From positions 1 to 44,376 of the forward strand of contig JOHN01000063.1 of the NCBI GenBank assembly GCA_000719695.1: DNA of 44,376 bases, written 5' to 3'. Shown piece after piece: positions 23,110 to 31,569 of this stretch (position 1 is the first letter of the stretch; every line of letters begins with the position of its first letter). This DNA is from Streptomyces sp. NRRL F-6131. GTDB lineage: Bacteria > Actinomycetota > Actinomycetes > Streptomycetales > Streptomycetaceae. The notes below the pieces were generated by a model, which made no database searches, was not told the origin of the DNA, and was given only the letters and a program-made list of their open reading frames with translations. Position numbers and translations under genes: made by a program.

Positions 23110-24162
23110 TCAGCGCGGGCGGAGGCTGGCGCCGACGTCCAGCGCCGCGCCGATCTGTTTGAGCGTCGGTTGGTGGGTCACCCGGGTGCCGAGCCGTGCC
23201 AGTTCGGCGCCGGCGGCGTGGCCCGGGATGCGGGTCAGGGCGAGTACGGCGGCGGTGGCGACCCGGGGAGCACGTCGGCCGCCGTCGGGGCCCTGGCGCA
23301 GGGAGGACTCCACGAGCAGGCCGAGGACCCGGGCGGCGTCGGGGTGCGGGGGCAGGAGTGCGGTCAGCCAGGCGAGGCCCCGGAGGGCCGTGGTGTTGTA
23401 CGGGTCGGGCGTGTCGTCGTGGCGGGAGTGCGGCGCGTCGAACGGTAGGGTCCGCGGGCTGTCCGTCAGGGACAGCCAGGAGACCACCGCCCCGGACACC
23501 TCCTCCGCACCGATCTCCTCGACCGAGGCCCGCGCGGCCTCGTCCCACCGGGCGGACGGTCGGGCCGCGGTCGCCGTGCGGGTGTGCCGCAGCAGCCGGT
23601 GCCAGACGGACTCCGCCGTGCCGGCGCGGTCCAGGGCCGCGTCCGCCCAGGCCTCACCCGGGTTGAGCACCGGGTGGACGAGACGGGCGGCCAGGGTGCT
23701 GAGCGGTACGGGGTCGCTCTGGGCGGTGTGGGCGCTGCGCCGGACGACGGCGACGGCCGCCGGCGGCAGCGTGCGCCCGGCGGCCAGCTCGGCCTCGGCC
23801 GCCCAGACCAGCGGCTGCGGCTCGTCGACGGCGTACCGCCGGCCGTAGCGCTCCAGCAGCTCGCGTCGGGCGTCGTCGACCGCACACGGCGCGAGCCCGG
23901 CGGCGATCAGGCCGGGCAGGCTCGAAGGCTGCGCCCCGTACGGGTGATCGACCGGCAGCAGCGCGGCCAGGTGACTGCGGGCACCGTCGGGCATGGCGCG
24001 CAGCAGGTCGACGACGACGCGCGCCTCGCCGTCCCAGCGGTGGCCGCCGGCCTCCGCGAGCCACGCCGTGTGGCGGGCGAGTTCCTCCAGGTCCTCGGTG
24101 CGGATCAGATGGCGGACCTGCGCGATCGCGCTCGGGTAGTGCGGTGTCAGGCCGTCCGTCAT
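23110..24162 (-). CDS. conserved hypothetical protein, 350 aa, helical-repeat-like
   Basis: I do not recognise a named family. The product is almost wholly helical by composition, with Ala/Leu/Arg-rich amphipathic segments such as 'RHLIRTEDLEELARHTAWLA', 'DARRELLERYGRRYAVD' and 'APRVATAAVLALTRIPG', a pattern like HEAT/ARM-type repeats. It has no membrane segment or signal. The ATG at 24162 (MTDGLTP) follows GGAGGGAG, somewhat distant (about 11 bases). It stands alone, convergent with the M16-type gene. A scaffold or inhibitor role is possible, but that is only inference. Confidence 0.6.
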   Translation of the reverse strand: MTDGLTPHYPSAIAQVRHLIRTEDLEELARHTAWLAEAGGHRWDGEARVVVDLLRAMPDGARSHLAALLPVDHPYGAQPSSLPGLIAAGLAPCAVDDARRELLERYGRRYAVDEPQPLVWAAEAELAAGRTLPPAAVAVVRRSAHTAQSDPVPLSTLAARLVHPVLNPGEAWADAALDRAGTAESVWHRLLRHTRTATAARPSARWDEAARASVEEIGAEEVSGAVVSWLSLTDSPRTLPFDAPHSRHDDTPDPYNTTALRGLAWLTALLPPHPDAARVLGLLVESSLRQGPDGGRRAPRVATAAVLALTRIPGHAAGAELARLGTRVTHQPTLKQIGAALDVGASLRPR

Positions 24163-24304
24163 GCTCGCGCCGCTCCCTCCGGGCAGCGTGCCCCGGTGAC
24201 CGTCCCGGTGGACGTGCCCGCTGCTTCCGTACAGGTGAACTGTAGGACGGGGCACTGACAGCCGGCGGGAGTGGTTGCGGAGCAGCCCGGACCGGCAGGG
24301 GCGC

Positions 24305-24520
24305 TCAGATCTGCCGGTCCGGATCGGAGAAGGTCAGTCCGCCGAGCGAAAGCCGGTGGCGAGCCGGAGCGGGTACGGCCTCGACCTCGCCGGGCGGCTG
24401 GCGGAAGTCGGCACCCTGCTCGATCGGCAGCGGCCGGTGCCCACCGGACCGGGCGGGCAGGGGCGAGTCCGAGGACGGCTCGGAGAAGGCGGGCATCGCG
24501 AGAGGACGGCGGTCAGTCAT
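24305..24520 (-). CDS. small hypothetical protein, 71 aa
   Basis: ATG 24520 (MTDRRPLAMP) is preceded by GAGGATGG. The product is Pro/Arg/Ser-rich and probably disordered, ending SLGGLTFSDPDRQI. It is in frame with the HAD remnant upstream, so it may instead be the scrambled end of that broken gene. No family is recognised and no modifying enzyme lies nearby. Confidence 0.35.
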   Translation of the reverse strand: MTDRRPLAMPAFSEPSSDSPLPARSGGHRPLPIEQGADFRQPPGEVEAVPAPARHRLSLGGLTFSDPDRQI

Positions 24521-24688
24521 GATCGCCATCCTCGCAGCTCGCACGCGGCCTGGGAAACCCATTGCCGTCACCGGCGGAAAGGGTCCGGTCCTGACCTCCC
24601 CGAAGTCCGGCATCCCGTCGAACGGGTTGAGCGGACCGTCCACGTCGAGCAGCAGCAACGGCCGACCCGACCCACCCTCTGTGCCCAT
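24521..24688 (-). pseudogene. truncated HAD-hydrolase N-terminus
   Basis: Starting at ATG 24688, 'RPLLLLDVDGPLNPFDGMP' is the first HAD motif (DxDGxLNP) of a common actinomycete HAD-like family. The next residues lose similarity within about 20 codons, and motifs II-IV are absent. There is no ribosome binding site. A deletion seems to have removed the body of the gene. Confidence 0.5.
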
Positions 24689-24867
24689 ACCCGGCACCGT
24701 ACCGTCGCCGCCACGAACCTCACCCGGAGTTTCGGCCGGCCCGGGCCGCGGGCGGCGGGCCGGCGGGCCGGCGGGCTTCACCTGGGTGGGGGAACGGCCG
24801 ATGGAGTAGGTGGGGCGTGCCGACGGACGGGTGCGGTGCGGGCCCGGGGACGAGGAGGAGTGCGTTG

Positions 24868-26259
24868 GTGCAGCGGACGTTCGTGGTCGGGACGGCGCCC
24901 GGAGCGGTGCCCGGGGTCGGGCACGCCTGGCAGATGATGCGCAGCCCGGTGCGGTTCATGACCGGGCTGGCCGCCCACGGTGACCTGGTGCGGATCAGGA
25001 TCGGCCCGTCGACGGCGTACGTGCCGTGCCATCCCGAGCTGTTGCGCCGGGTGCTGACCGGCGACCAGGTCTACGACAAGGGCGGGGTCTTCTACGACCG
25101 GGCCCGCGACGTCGCCGGGAACGGCCTGGTCACCTGCCCGCACCGGGACCACCGTCGGCAGCGGCGGCTGATGCAGAGCGCCTTCACCCGCCCGCAGCTG
25201 CGGCACTACGCCGAGGCGATGCACGCCGAGATCGAGGCCACCACGGGCCGTTGGCAGGACGGCCAGGTGATCGAGGCCTTCCCCGAGCTGTACGGGCTGG
25301 CGCTGCGGGTGGTGGCCCGCACGCTGTGGTCGACCGGGCTGGACGAGGGGCTCACCCGGGGTGTGGAGCGGGCCTTCGACACGGTGCTGAACGGGCTGTT
25401 CCGGCAGATGTTCCTGCCCCGGACGCTGCGCCGCCTGCCGACCCCGGCCAACCTCCGGTACGGGGCGGCGCTGCGGGAGTTGCACGAGGTGACACAGCGG
25501 CTGATCGCCGGGTCCGAGGGGCGTCCGGAGCTGCCGGTCGGTGCGACGTCGGACCTGCTCGGCGCCCTGCTCGCGGCCCGGGACGAGGACGGCGGGCGGC
25601 TGACCGACGCCGAGGTCCACGACCAGGTGATCACCGTGATGGCGGCCGGCACCGAGACGGTGGCCGCGACGCTGGTCTGGGTCTTCCACCGGTTGTCCCG
25701 GCACCCGGAGGTCGCCGAGGAGTTGTACCGGGAGATCGACACCGTCCTGGGCGGACGCCCGGTGACCTGGGAGGACCTGCCGGCGCTCACCCTGACCGAC
25801 CGGGTGGTCACCGAGACCCTCCGGCTCCACCCGCCCGGCTGGCTCTTCACCCGTCTCACCACCACCGGCACCGAACTGGCGGGTGTCCCGTTGCCGAGCG
25901 GCTCCACCCTGGTGTTCAGCCCCGCCGCCGTCGCCCGCAACCCCGAGGCCTTCCCCCGGCCGGACGAGTTCCGCCCCGACCGCTGGCGTCCCGAGGAGGA
26001 GTCGCCGCTCGCCCGTCAGGCGTTCACCGCCTTCGGTGCCGGGGCCCGCAAGTGCCTCGGCGACCTGTACGCGCGCACCGAGGCCACCCTCACCCTCGCC
26101 ACCGTCCTCACCCGGTGGCGGCTCACCCCCGAGCCGGACGCCGACACCCGCGCCGTCCCGCTCGCCACCGTCTACCGGCCGCGCCGACTGCACCTGCGGC
26201 TCTCGGAGCGTGAACCCGCGCGGCGCCGGCCGGCGCCGCGAACGGGCGTGAACACCTGA
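24868..26259 (+). CDS. cytochrome P450
   Basis: 463 aa from GTG 24868, which has GAGGAGGAG upstream; an earlier GTG at 24817 would add 17 residues. Motifs: I-helix oxygen-activation 'MAAGTETVA' (AGTET at 260-264), K-helix ETLR (316-319), 'FRPDRW' (368-373) and the heme loop FGAGARKC (389-396) with heme-ligand Cys396. The sequence style ('APGAVPGVGHAWQMMRSPVRFMTGL', 'VYDKGGVFYDRARDVAGNGLVTC') resembles sesquiterpene-modifying actinomycete P450s of the pentalenene/epi-isozizaene oxidase type. No terpene synthase, ferredoxin or reductase is adjacent, so it is an orphan here. Soluble; electrons must come from proteins encoded elsewhere. Confidence 0.9.
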   Translation: MQRTFVVGTAPGAVPGVGHAWQMMRSPVRFMTGLAAHGDLVRIRIGPSTAYVPCHPELLRRVLTGDQVYDKGGVFYDRARDVAGNGLVTCPHRDHRRQRRLMQSAFTRPQLRHYAEAMHAEIEATTGRWQDGQVIEAFPELYGLALRVVARTLWSTGLDEGLTRGVERAFDTVLNGLFRQMFLPRTLRRLPTPANLRYGAALRELHEVTQRLIAGSEGRPELPVGATSDLLGALLAARDEDGGRLTDAEVHDQVITVMAAGTETVAATLVWVFHRLSRHPEVAEELYREIDTVLGGRPVTWEDLPALTLTDRVVTETLRLHPPGWLFTRLTTTGTELAGVPLPSGSTLVFSPAAVARNPEAFPRPDEFRPDRWRPEEESPLARQAFTAFGAGARKCLGDLYARTEATLTLATVLTRWRLTPEPDADTRAVPLATVYRPRRLHLRLSEREPARRRPAPRTGVNT

Positions 26260-26328
26260 CCGGCCGCGCCGGCGCACTGCCCGCGAGGCCCATCGACCCC
26301 AGGGAGCACTGGACCCTTTATTTTCATG

Positions 26329-26356
26329 CAAGTTGACGCTACGTCAGGTTAACTTG
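26329..26356. promoter_or_regulatory. nested palindromes and -10 box before the CHAT gene
   Basis: TGACG-cta-CGTCA (26334-26346) is nested inside CAAGTT-N16-AACTTG (26329-26334 and 26351-26356). TAACTT (26350-26355) ends six bases before GTG 26362. The gene lacks a ribosome binding site, so this looks like an operator-covered leaderless promoter. Confidence 0.45.
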
Positions 26357-26361
26357 ACGGT

Positions 26362-29300
26362 GTGGGTGAGACATACGACCGGGTCGTCGCCAGGGTGTCG
26401 GCCGCGATGGACGCGGTGGACCGGGGGTTGTTGCGGGGGCCGGAGGTGGTGGCGGACGCCTTCGCACTGCTCCGGGAGGCGACGCCGTCGCCGGATCTGC
26501 CCGTGGACCTCCCGGCCGTCCGGGCCGTGCTGTGGACGTTCTGGGCGCGGCACGAGGGCCCCGAGGATCCGGACGCGGTGCTGTACGCGCTCGTCGCCCA
26601 CCCGGCCTTCGGGTATCTGCGGAACCGCGTTCCCGCCACGACGCTTCCTCCCCAGCTCTTCGAGTTGTCGGGCGCGGACGAGTCGTTCCGGGAGGCCCGC
26701 TTCGCGCACCTGGCGGCGACGGCCCACGGGCAGGTGCTGGAGAGGCCGGAGGCCCTGGAGCGCGCGCTCGCCTGGTCGGGGCGGGCGCTCGGCATGCTCC
26801 CCCAGGACCAGGACGACTACATCGACGTCGTGCTGTACGCCCTCGCCCTCGAGTGCGAGCGGTTCCGGTTGACGGCCGATCCGGACGGGCTGCTCGCCGC
26901 CGCCGGGCACGCGCGGGCCGTCCACGCCCAGCTGCTCTCGACCCTCCCGGAGCATCTGCTGCCGGGCGTGCCGGACACCGCCCTGCCGGAGATGCGACGG
27001 CTGGTCCTCGCCGTGCTGCTCGACGCGGCCCTGCTGCTCGGTACGCCCTCGGTCGACGAGGCGGAGCGGCTGCTCGCGGCGGCGGCACCCGAGGACCTGC
27101 CGCCCACGGCCGTCGAGGACCTGCGGGCCGTCCGACGGACCTGGGAGGAATCCACCGGGTGGGCGGGGCAGTTCGACCTGCGGAGAGGGATGCTCCTCAC
27201 CGCGGCCGGGGTCGAGGGGGCGAGCGCGCCGCTCCTCGCCTGTGCGGTCCGGCGACTGCGGGCGGCCCTCGCCGCGACGCCGGTCGACCGTCCGGAACTC
27301 CCCGCCGTCCGCGACGCGCTGGCGGACGCCCTGGACGCGTTCGCCCGGGAGAGCGGTGACGAGGCCGCCGTCCGGGAGGCGGAGCAGTTGAGGGCGGGAC
27401 CGTCGGACACGTCGGAGGCGGTGCAGGGGCCGGACGACGGGGAGGCTGAGCGGACGCCGGAACCGGAACCGGAACCGGACGAACTCCAGCGGGCGCGTGA
27501 GCTGTTCGAACAGATCAAGGCGTGGGCTGCCGAAACGGGCGGCATCGCCCCGATCCGCATCGAGGCGATGGAGATCCTGCTCTCCCTGCCCGAGGGTCCC
27601 GAGAGCGCCCGGCCGGAGGCCGACGAGCAGATCTCCCGGTTCCGCGCCGCCCTCGCGCACGTCCCGGCGGACGACCCGCGGCGCCACCTCTACCTGGCCG
27701 CCCTGGCCACCCTCACCGGTTCACGGGCCGGGGAACTCCGGGACTCCGACCCCGCCGCGGCCGGCGTCCTCGGGGCCGAGGCCGAGGCACTGGCGGTCGA
27801 GGCGCTGGCGGGCGAGGCACTGGCGCACGGCGCCTGGGGGCCGACCCCGGAGGACGTGCCGCTGCGCGTCCTGCTGGCCCGGCGCCACTACGACTGGGCA
27901 CTGCCCCTGGCGCTCCACACGGCCGCAGCCGGCGAGGACGACGGCGGCCTCGGCATCCCCGACGTCGCCCGCACGGCCGCCCTGATGGCCCGCGCGACCG
28001 ATCCGCGCATCCCCGACGTCGGGCAGGTCGGCCCCGACGGCGACCCCGGCGAGGCCGCGGTCCGCGCCGATCTGGACCACCACATCACGGTCGCCCGGGA
28101 CCTGCTCGCGCAGCTCTCCGGGGAGGACGCCGGCACCCTGGCCCCGCTGTCCGCCGCACTGGCGGAGTTGCTCTCGCTCCGCGTCGCGGACACCGGGGGC
28201 CCGTCCGACCTCGACGAGATGGTGGACCTGCTGCGCTTCGCCCACGCCCACGGTCACCCGGTCGACGAGGCCTTCGGCGGGGACCGGTTCCTGGCCCTGG
28301 CGATGACCTGGGGCGCGGCGCGGCGCGGTGACCCCGTCGCCGCGCGCGAGGCCGCCGCGGTCCTCGCCGAGTCGGCGTTCCGCACCACCGCCGACGGCGC
28401 ACCGACCGGCCTCGCCCTGGCTGTCGCGACCGCTCGGGCGGAGTTCCTGGTCGGGATGCAGAACTACCTCCTCGGGCACGATCCCGCGCAACGGGACAAG
28501 GCCCGGGAGGCCGCTCTGCGACTGGAGCGCCTCGCCACCGAGGCCGCGATCGAGGCCTCGGTCGGCGCCGCCGAGTCCGCGGCGGAGCCCGCCGCCGCGA
28601 CGTTCCCGCGAGCACTGCCCACGCCGGCGGAGCTCCGGGCGGAGGCCGCCGACTACCTCAACGCCATCGACGCGACCGGCCCTGGCGGCCTCCTCACCGG
28701 CATCACGGACGAGTTCGTCGAACGGTGCCGCGCGGCGTTCGCGGCACGCACGGAGGACGAACCCGTGCGCGTGGTCGCCGCGATGACCCTCATGAACGTC
28801 CTGGCCCAGCGCGCCCGCGAGATCTCCCGGACGGACCCCGAGCAGGGCCGGCGGGACCTCGACGAGGCGCTGCGGGTCATCGACGCCGTCGCGCCCGGCA
28901 CCTCCGAGGACCGGACCGCCGCGGGCCTGCGCTTCCTGGTCTCCGCCATGGCCACCCCGCCCGGGTCCGAACCGGTCGTCGCGGGAGCGGAATCCGGACG
29001 CCCGACCGGCATGGAGGCGCTCCGGCACGTGGTGGGCGGTCTGCTCGGCGACTCCGGCGGCGGGGAGTGGACCCCGCCGGGGGACTCCCCGCTCGTAGCC
29101 GCCCATCGGGCGGTCGGGCTCGCCGCGCGGGCCCTCAGGTCGACGGAGCCGCAACTCGCCGCCGGTTTCGCCCACGTCGAGGAGTTCGTCGACCAGCTCG
29201 CCCGGATCACCGACCGCGGCAGCGACCAGAGGTCGGCGGAGTACGGTCTGACCTCCCTCGAAGCGGGCCTGCGGGGCATCACCGCCATGTTGCTGATGAC

Positions 29301-30897
29301 ACTCGCCCATCTGGACGGTCACCGGCGCCTCGCGGCCGCCCGGGACTTCCTGGCGGCCTACGAGGCGTCGGCCGCCGGCCCCGGGCCCCGACCCGCCTTC
29401 CCGACCGAGGGCCGGCCCGATCTCACGTTCGGCGTCCTCGACGACCCGGACCTCGGACGGGCCCTGGAGCTGATGGAGCGCGGGCGCGGCGTCCTGCTCT
29501 CGCGCCGCATCGAGGCGCGGGTCGACCTCACCGAGCTCCGTTCGGAACATCCGCGACTGGCAACGGAGTTCGAGAGGCTCACCGGTCTGCTGGAGCCGTC
29601 GACCGACACCGGCACGACCCCCGAGCGGGCCCGGTTCGAGGCCTCACTGGCCTCCCGCGCCCTGGACGAGCTGATCGAGCAGATCCGCGCCCTCCCGGGC
29701 TTCGCCGGCTTCCTCCGTCCGCTCTCCGCGGCGCGCATGCGGGCCCTGGCCCAGGACGGGCCCGTGGTCCTGCTCCACCAGGCGCCCCGGCGTGACGCGC
29801 CGCTCCTGTCCGGGATTCCCCCCGTCCGTTGCTACGCGGTCATCGTGACGGCCGAGTCCGTCACCGCGATCGCCCTGGAGCCCGATCAGCAGGAGGTCGC
29901 CGACGCGGCGCGTCGGCTGCGCGAGGCCAACGGGACCATCAACGCCCGCGGTGCCGCCCGGAGGGGCCCGTCCGAGCTGGTCGCCGCCTCGGCGGAGGTC
30001 GACCGCTGCCTCTCCTGGACCTGGCACCAGGTGGTCCGCCCCGTGCTGGACCGGCTCGGCGGGGCGGCTCCGGTGCCCGACCTCGGGCCGTGGCGGCGGA
30101 TCTGGTGGGTGCCGACCGGGGACTTCCAGGCCCTCCCGCTGCACGCGGCCCAGTGCACCCTGCCCGACTGCGCGGCCGGGGGCTGCGGGGCCGCGCTCGA
30201 CGCCGTCGTGTCCTCCTACGTCCCCGGGTTCCAGGTCCTGGCCCACGCGCGCTCGCGCGCCGCACACCGTGGGCCCGCCGAGCGCGTCGAGTCCGCCGTG
30301 CCCCTCGGTGCGCCGACGGCGGGCGGGACGACCGCCCTGCTGGTCGCCGCCTCCGAGGAGGAGCTGCCCGGTGTCGCCGGGGCGGCCCACTACGCGGCCG
30401 CCCGGCTCCACGCGCCCGGCCCGCTGATCGGCGCCGCCGCGACCAAGGAGGCCGTGCTCGGCGCGCTCGGCAGCACCCCGTGGGCGCACTTCGGCTGCCA
30501 CGCGACCACCGACCCCGCCGAGCCGTCCGGCGCCCGCCTCCACCTGCCGAGCGGCGAGCAGCTCTCCGTCCTGGAGATCTGCCGGGCCCGCCCGGAGGCC
30601 GCCCGGCTGGCCTTCCTCGCGGCCTGCGGCACGGCGCGCGGGTCGGAACGGCTCAGCGACGAGGCGATCCACATCACCAGCGCCTTCCTGATCGCCGGCT
30701 TCCCGGCCGCGGTCGGCACGCTCTGGGAGATCGACAGCGACTCGGCGGACCGCGTCACCCGCGACTTCTACCGGCGCGTCACGGCCGACCGCACCGGCTC
30801 GAGCGCCCTCGCCCTGCACCACGTCGTCCGCGAGCTGCGCCGACGGATCCCCGGGCGGCCCCACGTGTGGGCGGCGTACGTCCACGCGGGGGCGTGA
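26362..30897 (+). CDS. large CHAT-domain (caspase-like) protein with helical repeats
   Basis: 1,511 aa. The last ~270 residues are a CHAT (caspase HetF associated with TPRs) protease domain with catalytic His1380 in 'WAHFGCHATTD' and Cys1422 in 'LAFLAACGTARG'; 'EAIHITSAFLIAGFPAAVGTLWEIDS' follows, typical of the family. The rest is a long helical, probably TPR-like region (1 to about 1,150), split by an acidic low-complexity linker of repeated Glu-Pro near residues 370-375. No signal peptide or membrane segment. CHAT proteins act as proteases, in other systems triggered by RNA- or stress-sensing partners. No recognised partner (Cas subunit, gasdermin, nucleotide cyclase) is adjacent. The start is GTG 26362, probably leaderless. 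Confidence 0.85.
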   Translation: MGETYDRVVARVSAAMDAVDRGLLRGPEVVADAFALLREATPSPDLPVDLPAVRAVLWTFWARHEGPEDPDAVLYALVAHPAFGYLRNRVPATTLPPQLFELSGADESFREARFAHLAATAHGQVLERPEALERALAWSGRALGMLPQDQDDYIDVVLYALALECERFRLTADPDGLLAAAGHARAVHAQLLSTLPEHLLPGVPDTALPEMRRLVLAVLLDAALLLGTPSVDEAERLLAAAAPEDLPPTAVEDLRAVRRTWEESTGWAGQFDLRRGMLLTAAGVEGASAPLLACAVRRLRAALAATPVDRPELPAVRDALADALDAFARESGDEAAVREAEQLRAGPSDTSEAVQGPDDGEAERTPEPEPEPDELQRARELFEQIKAWAAETGGIAPIRIEAMEILLSLPEGPESARPEADEQISRFRAALAHVPADDPRRHLYLAALATLTGSRAGELRDSDPAAAGVLGAEAEALAVEALAGEALAHGAWGPTPEDVPLRVLLARRHYDWALPLALHTAAAGEDDGGLGIPDVARTAALMARATDPRIPDVGQVGPDGDPGEAAVRADLDHHITVARDLLAQLSGEDAGTLAPLSAALAELLSLRVADTGGPSDLDEMVDLLRFAHAHGHPVDEAFGGDRFLALAMTWGAARRGDPVAAREAAAVLAESAFRTTADGAPTGLALAVATARAEFLVGMQNYLLGHDPAQRDKAREAALRLERLATEAAIEASVGAAESAAEPAAATFPRALPTPAELRAEAADYLNAIDATGPGGLLTGITDEFVERCRAAFAARTEDEPVRVVAAMTLMNVLAQRAREISRTDPEQGRRDLDEALRVIDAVAPGTSEDRTAAGLRFLVSAMATPPGSEPVVAGAESGRPTGMEALRHVVGGLLGDSGGGEWTPPGDSPLVAAHRAVGLAARALRSTEPQLAAGFAHVEEFVDQLARITDRGSDQRSAEYGLTSLEAGLRGITAMLLMTLAHLDGHRRLAAARDFLAAYEASAAGPGPRPAFPTEGRPDLTFGVLDDPDLGRALELMERGRGVLLSRRIEARVDLTELRSEHPRLATEFERLTGLLEPSTDTGTTPERARFEASLASRALDELIEQIRALPGFAGFLRPLSAARMRALAQDGPVVLLHQAPRRDAPLLSGIPPVRCYAVIVTAESVTAIALEPDQQEVADAARRLREANGTINARGAARRGPSELVAASAEVDRCLSWTWHQVVRPVLDRLGGAAPVPDLGPWRRIWWVPTGDFQALPLHAAQCTLPDCAAGGCGAALDAVVSSYVPGFQVLAHARSRAAHRGPAERVESAVPLGAPTAGGTTALLVAASEEELPGVAGAAHYAAARLHAPGPLIGAAATKEAVLGALGSTPWAHFGCHATTDPAEPSGARLHLPSGEQLSVLEICRARPEAARLAFLAACGTARGSERLSDEAIHITSAFLIAGFPAAVGTLWEIDSDSADRVTRDFYRRVTADRTGSSALALHHVVRELRRRIPGRPHVWAAYVHAGA

Positions 30898-31132
30898 GCC
30901 CGGTCAGGACGAAGCCATCCAGAATCCGACAGATTCGGACAGGTGAAGGCCGGGTAACTGAACGGCCTCAGAGCACCGGGATCCCTCTTGGAACTCAGCT
31001 CACTCGGTGAGCCGACGGTGCCAGGCAGGATGACCTCTTGCAGCTTCTGCTGATTGCTCCTCAGGTCGACGCCCCGACAGCTCCAGGTGGAGGGCGCCGG
31101 GGCGTTGTCGCCGGGGCAGCACCTGATGGAGA

Positions 31133-31165
31133 GAGGCCGCCTGCCCGGCTCGGGCAGGCGGCCTC
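31133..31165. terminator. perfect 15-bp hairpin terminator
   Basis: Arms 31133-31147 and 31151-31165 are exact reverse complements with a gct loop, followed by gttgc. It is 235 bases after the CHAT stop, further than usual. Confidence 0.75.
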
Positions 31166-31392
31166 GTTGCCGAGCGGCTGAGCTCCGGTAGCGGTCAGCG
31201 GCAGTTCCCGGCGGGAGGGTCGCAGAACTTGACGTTGCCGACGCCCGGGAGGAGAGCGACGGCCGCTCCGTTCGAGCCAATCGTGCGGCGCGGCCCTTTC
31301 GGCGCTTGAGCGCCGCACGTCACAAGGTGGTCTCGACGTCGACGTTCCCTTGACGCGGCTTCGAAAACAGAGGTGTCATAGCCGCATCACGT

Positions 31393-31420
31393 TTGACTCT
31401 GTTGGTTTTTGGTCCATTGT
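31393..31420 (+). promoter_or_regulatory. candidate promoter of the sugar importer
   Basis: TTGACT (31393-31398), 16-base spacer, CATTGT (31415-31420). The surroundings are T-rich (gttggtttttgg), unusual here. A second possible -35, TTGACG, lies at 31350-31355. Confidence 0.4.
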
Positions 31421-31569
31421 GTTTGCTTCACCCTGCACCAGTGCGCGAAACCGAACCGACCAGTCACGTGCCCGCACCACCGTTGGCCCGCCACCCCGGG
31501 CTCCCACGTACTGCACCCACCGCACCCCGTCCGTTTCCCTCGGCGGGTGCGGCCCCGAAGGAGTTCCCC

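Larger units (their letters stand above)
30898..31569. other. 672-base gap before the sugar importer
   Basis: It contains the terminator at 31133-31165, a 60-base stretch weakly like one near 19150, and the promoter region of the sugar importer. No gene with a start and coding bias was found. Confidence 0.55.

Noticed and set aside
24305..24520. RiPP precursor peptide
   Set aside because: No modification enzyme or transporter adjacent and no recognisable leader; kept only as a small hypothetical gene.
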